Assembly: GCA_900549655.1 (NCBI GenBank)
Contig: UROZ01000040.1
Coordinates: 1-15,219, forward strand
DNA length: 15,219 nt
Direction: 5' to 3'
Origin: an uncultured Collinsella sp.
GTDB lineage: Bacteria; Actinomycetota; Coriobacteriia; Coriobacteriales; Coriobacteriaceae
The notes below the pieces were generated by a model. It was not told where the DNA came from and did no database searches. It worked only from the letters and a program-made list of their open reading frames with translations. How positions within the stretch are numbered: position 1 is the first letter of the stretch; each line of letters starts with the position of its first letter. Positions 12,788-15,219 of this stretch are shown one piece after another. A program made the translations under genes and the position numbers.

Positions 12788-12850
12788 TAAAAATAGGGCA
12801 GAGTCGCTTGCGCAAGTCCGCCCCTAAAACCGTGAAGGTTTTGCTATCTG
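12788..12850 (-). ncRNA. Structured small RNA, copy 1 (AbiF-associated)
   Basis: The predicted RNA is about 63 nt. Hairpin 1 is AAAACC-uucac-GGUUUU (DNA 12837-12842 and 12826-12831). Hairpin 2 is GGGCGGA against UCUGCCC (12817-12823 and 12796-12802), a C-C mismatch, then UUGC against GCGA capped by a GCAA tetraloop of the GNRA type. An AUUUUUAU tail completes an intrinsic terminator. It begins within a few bases of the HEPN gene's stop codon and has its own promoter. Conservation of structure with copy 2 despite base changes argues for a functional RNA. Confidence 0.68.
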
Positions 12851-12854
12851 CAGG

Positions 12855-13817
12855 CTATTCTACCAACCCGAGCGATTCTGTCAACCTGCGAAGGAACTCG
12901 AGCGCGGAGCGAGCTGCGGCGTCGGGCCCCTTGTCGGGCAGCGCCTCGGTTTCGCCGTCGGCCCTGGCGAACATCTCGGCGAGCTCGGATGCGGCGCGCG
13001 AGCGCGAGGAGCCCTCGGGTACCAAGCCGGAGTGCGCCACGAGCGCGGTCGCGACCTCCTGCATGGCCGTATTCCCCATCCACTTCCTCCTGGTCGCCTT
13101 GGGAATTCCCACGGCGGCCACCCTTCGGGAGACGCCGCTGGACGCCGAGCCCCGGGCGGCGCCCCTCTCGGCGAAGCAGTTGATCAGGCACGAGCCGTGC
13201 GCGGCGCAGTTGCGGACGGACTTCACGCGCTTGAGGTCGTAGTGGGAGGCCTCGAGGCGCCTGTCGCCCCATCGCCTGGCGCAGAAGCGCACGAAGTCGA
13301 TGAGGGTGCCGAACGAGGTGAGCTCAAGGAAGGCCCAGGCAGGCATGTCGCCGGAGTACTTCGCGTAGAGGCTCGAGCTGTAGGGGCTGCGGCCGCTCAT
13401 CTTGAGCTCGCGCAGGCGGTACTCCCTGTTTGCAGTGGTAAGCGATGCCATGTAGTCGGCCACGATGGCGTAGCCGTCCTCTCCGCGGTCCTCCATCTCG
13501 CGAAGCAGTGTCACCTTCTGGAAATGCTCGATGTCGAGCGTCATGCCGAGCAGGGCGTGGCGCAGCTCCTGGTCGAGCGCCGCGAGCAGGCGCAGCTGGC
13601 CGAAGTCGAGGTCTACGTAGCGGCCGTCGCGCGGGCCTCCCTCGTATTTCGAGAAGAGTTTGCGGTAGGATGCGAGCTTGAAGAAGTTGCACTTGTCGCG
13701 CAGGTAGTCCGCGGCCTCTTCCTCGGAACACAGCTCGAAGGCTACGCCCTTCTGCTTGAGGTGCTCTATCTGCTGCTCGATCGTGAGGATCGGCTTCCTA
13801 TCGTGGGGTTCGGCCAT
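12855..13817 (-). CDS. Abi_2/AbiF-family HEPN protein (abortive infection or RNA-linked toxin)
   Basis: The 320-residue product opens with KPILTIEQQIEHLKQKGV, the typical start of Abi_2 (AbiD/AbiF) proteins. It continues with FFKLASYRKLF and a DQELRHALLGMTLDIEHF helix, and carries a HEPN ribonuclease-type motif, R202-N-C-A-A-H207 followed by GS. HEPN proteins of this family are RNases or RNA-binding toxins that act in the cytoplasm and halt growth during phage infection. The ATG at 13817 has AGGAG seven bases upstream. Downstream are two structured RNAs with their own promoters, the first promoter lying within the last codons. This suggests an RNA-neutralised toxin system. The C-terminal 90 residues (about 225-320) are Ala/Arg-rich and less conserved-looking. 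GC content is high, like the transporter operon. Confidence 0.85.
   Translation of the reverse strand: MAEPHDRKPILTIEQQIEHLKQKGVAFELCSEEEAADYLRDKCNFFKLASYRKLFSKYEGGPRDGRYVDLDFGQLRLLAALDQELRHALLGMTLDIEHFQKVTLLREMEDRGEDGYAIVADYMASLTTANREYRLRELKMSGRSPYSSSLYAKYSGDMPAWAFLELTSFGTLIDFVRFCARRWGDRRLEASHYDLKRVKSVRNCAAHGSCLINCFAERGAARGSASSGVSRRVAAVGIPKATRRKWMGNTAMQEVATALVAHSGLVPEGSSRSRAASELAEMFARADGETEALPDKGPDAAARSALEFLRRLTESLGLVE
12857..12884 (-). promoter_or_regulatory. Promoter of small RNA copy 1, inside the HEPN gene's 3' end
   Basis: On the minus strand a perfect TTGACA (12879-12884) and TAGAAT (12857-12862, 5/6) are 16 bases apart. The -35 lies in the last coding codons and the -10 touches the stop codon. 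Transcription would start near 12850. Such a strong promoter at this position implies that the RNA is made in excess of the HEPN mRNA, as expected for an RNA antitoxin. Confidence 0.68.
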
Positions 13818-13849
13818 GCTCGGTCTCCTGTCATTGATTTGAGAATCCT

Positions 13850-13855
13850 ATTCTA
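13850..13855 (-). promoter_or_regulatory. Extended -10 box for the HEPN gene
   Basis: TAGAAT on the minus strand is preceded by TGG, giving an extended TGnTAnAAT-type -10; no good -35 is seen. The start of transcription would be near 13843, with a leader of about 26 bases before the ATG at 13817. Confidence 0.4.
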
Positions 13856-13859
13856 CCAG

Positions 13860-14270
13860 CATGTTTGCCCTGAATCCTGAAGGCCCGTTCGCCAACTCAT
13901 AAGCAAGCCACCTGAGACTACTCACTTTGTTCACGAATGGCGAAGACCTGCGACCTGGGGTTTTGCAAATGGCGCGCAAGCCACCCGCGTTAATTCACTT
14001 GCGATTGCAGCTGGCGGCTTGCAGGCAAAAGGGCGGTTGAGTTTCAAAACGGGCGTTTTCGGCGCCATCGAGCCTCCAAAGGCGACCCGCCGCGCACTTT
14101 GGGACAAAAACAAAAACTCAAAGCCCTGAGTTTGAAAAAAGTTTTTGAGGTTGTCCCAACTTTTGTCCCCGAAGCCGACGAAACGCGACATCGCGTCATT
14201 CGGCGGCACGCGTTCCGTGTCGATGCCGAAAACTGGGTGTAACTGGAATGACGGGACGGCAGAACCGACG
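13860..14270. other. Region without a secure gene; open frame of uncertain status
   Basis: A minus-strand frame from ATG 14359 to the stop at 13931 (142 codons) is open but resembles no family I know and has no good ribosome site. It runs through the candidate att repeat at 14271-14286, which argues against a conserved gene. Within the stretch are A- and T-rich dyads such as ACTCA-aagccc-TGAGT near 14111-14130. I regard it as probably non-coding island-end sequence, with a hypothetical protein as the alternative. Confidence 0.35.
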
Positions 14271-14286
14271 CCATCGAGTGGGAGTA
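14271..14286 (+). repeat. Right copy of 16-bp direct repeat (candidate attR core)
   Basis: CCATCGAGTGGGAGTA is identical to the guaA tail at 136-151. The reading frame is kept: GCC ATC GAG TGG GAG TAG reads AIEWE-stop, like the true guaA end TIEWE-stop. An in-frame stop 13 codons upstream shows that this is only a remnant or attachment-site copy and not a second gene. A terminator follows 112 bases later, as expected for the original guaA downstream region. Confidence 0.7.
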
Positions 14287-14397
14287 GGACGACAGGTTTC
14301 TGACCTGCGATTTTGAGTGCCGCACTATGCCGCTGAGTTTCGTTTCGTACGAGAGTCATGACAAAGCCACCAGCGACGGAGATGAGTAAAAGCGATT

Positions 14398-14440
14398 AAA
14401 GAGCCTCCGTTCCCTGCGTTGGGACGGAGGCTCTTTCTTT
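14398..14440 (+). terminator. Strong terminator, probably the original guaA terminator
   Basis: AAAGAGCCTCCGT (14398-14410) and ACGGAGGCTCTTT (14424-14436) form a perfect 13-bp stem, extended by CCC/GGG inside, followed by CTTT. It can work on both strands. No plus-strand gene lies upstream of it inside the island, so it is best explained as the guaA terminator displaced by the insertion. On the minus strand it would end the ABC-F transcript, whose stop codon lies 53 bases away. Confidence 0.8.
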
Positions 14441-14492
14441 GCCGTTTTACTCCCTTGTCTCCGTTCGGGGATTATTTCTTGCTCATTTAGGG

Positions 14493-15219
14493 CTATTCGC
14501 GCTGAAAGATTTTGACTAGCTTGGTGTCCTTTATTTCGTAGACAATGTCTGCGACGTTCTCGACCAGCCTCTTATCGTGGGAGACGAACACTATCGTTCC
14601 GGCATAGGCGCTCATCATCTGCTCGAGGGCTTCGGCGCTCTTGATGTCCAGGTAATTTCCAGGCTCGTCCATGAGCAAGATGTTGTATCTGCCCAGCAGC
14701 ATCTTCGCGAGTAGCAGCTTGATGACTTCGCCTCCCGAGAGAACGCCAACGTCCTTTGTCAGGTCGCGCGGTCCGATTCCCATAGAGGCGAGGATGCCTC
14801 GAATTTCGGTCATGCTGTACTCGCAACCATCCTGCATGAACGAGATCGCAGACTGACGGGCGTCGAACTTGTAGCCTGTTTGCTCGAAGTAACCGATCTC
14901 TGCCTTGGGAGAGATGTTGATACCGTCGGCGCGTCGAGCGATTGCCTTCAGCAGGCTGGTCTTTCCTGTACCGTTGCCACCGGTGATGGCCACTTTGGCA
15001 CCGAGCGGTATCTCGAATTTCGCGTGGTCATAGAGCATGCAGTTGCCGAAGCTCAAGCTGAAATCGTCTGCCGAGATGGGAAATTTACTATGCAGTTCCA
15101 GGGCCTTGCTCTGGCGGAACCGCACGGCGCGAATGCTATCTGGGGCCTCAATCCCTTCGAGCGCTTCGAGGCGCTTCTCCATGTCCTTAGCCGCCTGGTA
15201 CATCCTCTTCTGTTTGGTG
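14493..15219 (-). CDS. ABC-F family ATPase, C-terminal half (N-terminus outside window)
   Basis: The frame is open to the window edge. The visible 242 residues include the end of the inter-domain linker (KQKRMYQAAKDMEKRLEALE) and the complete second ATPase: Walker A GGNGTGKTS, signature LSGGE followed by VIKLLLAKMLL, Walker B LLMDEPGNYLDI and the switch His in FVSHDKR. There are no membrane helices. ABC-F proteins bind the ribosomal E site and either aid translation or displace antibiotics. The DEPGNYLDI variant and the short C-terminus are seen in resistance-type members (the Vga/Lsa/Msr groups), but a housekeeping role cannot be excluded. Codon use is less GC-rich than the transporter operon. 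It lies outside the candidate right att site, so it is presumably part of the resident chromosome or an older insertion. Confidence 0.88.
   Translation of the reverse strand, partial: TKQKRMYQAAKDMEKRLEALEGIEAPDSIRAVRFRQSKALELHSKFPISADDFSLSFGNCMLYDHAKFEIPLGAKVAITGGNGTGKTSLLKAIARRADGINISPKAEIGYFEQTGYKFDARQSAISFMQDGCEYSMTEIRGILASMGIGPRDLTKDVGVLSGGEVIKLLLAKMLLGRYNILLMDEPGNYLDIKSAEALEQMMSAYAGTIVFVSHDKRLVENVADIVYEIKDTKLVKIFQRE

Larger units (their letters stand above)
136..14286. mobile_element. Candidate genomic island inserted at the guaA 3' end, no integrase seen
   Basis: The island is bounded by the 16-bp guaA-tail direct repeats. Everything between is accessory: DUF2971, truncated DUF3800, two Xis-like small proteins, a metallophore-uptake locus, yjdF and an AbiF-type HEPN gene with small RNAs. 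Base composition changes sharply inside it: roughly 153-1790 and 11400-11900 are much richer in A and T than the transporter operon. That points to assembly from several sources. No tyrosine or serine recombinase, relaxase or phage gene can be read in either strand, so the island is either a remnant or mobilised by a recombinase encoded elsewhere. Alternatively the two repeats may bracket several successive insertions. Confidence 0.55.

Noticed and set aside
12656..12850. CRISPR array
   Set aside because: Although two similar units occur near a HEPN gene, each has its own promoter and terminator, the hairpins differ in sequence and there are no regular spacers or cas genes.

Overview
The window looks like a high-GC Gram-positive chromosome carrying a 14-kb accessory island. 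The organism is probably an actinomycete of the class Coriobacteriia (gut relatives of Eggerthella, Gordonibacter and Olsenella). This rests on the GC-rich codon use of the central operon, the GMP synthase tail, the IrtAB/YbtPQ-like plus ECF transporter locus and the mix of accessory genes. No rRNA or tRNA is present to confirm it, so the taxonomy is an inference.

The left edge is the 3' end of guaA (GMP synthase), a known integration target. The last 16 bases of guaA, running into its stop codon (136-151), recur exactly at 14271-14286 in the same orientation. Just beyond the right copy lies a strong terminator (14398-14440) with no gene on its own strand, which fits the original guaA terminator. 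I therefore read 136-14286 as an island inserted at the guaA 3' end. It contains two small excisionase-like DNA-binding proteins but no integrase, so it appears defective or dependent on another element.

From left to right the island holds: an AT-richer, hairpin-rich stretch with a DUF2971 gene (plus strand); a 3'-truncated DUF3800 gene; two small helix-turn-helix (Xis-like) genes; a metallophore-uptake locus (3310-11382); a yjdF gene behind a structured leader; and an Abi_2/AbiF HEPN gene followed by two small structured RNA genes. A chromosomal ABC-F gene, cut by the window edge, closes the right side.

The uptake locus is a minus-strand operon: EcfT, a fused EcfA-EcfA' double ATPase, a Trep_Strep/MptD-type S component, a single-chain YbtPQ/IrtAB-like transporter and a DtxR-family metal-dependent repressor. 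An AraC-family regulator is transcribed divergently. The short intergenic region holds an iron-box-like sequence and a separate palindrome, suggesting repression by metal and activation by the AraC protein. No siderophore biosynthesis genes are present, so the locus probably takes up metallophores made by others.

The most novel-looking part is the AbiF region. Directly after the HEPN gene are two copies of a roughly 60-nt RNA. Each has its own sigma70-type promoter with identical 16-nt spacing, two hairpins supported by compensatory changes between the copies, and an intrinsic terminator. This is the expected look of an RNA antitoxin or guide-like partner for the HEPN protein. A second RNA-level feature is the yjdF leader, in which a 7-nt sequence exactly complementary to the ribosome binding site suggests translational riboswitch control.
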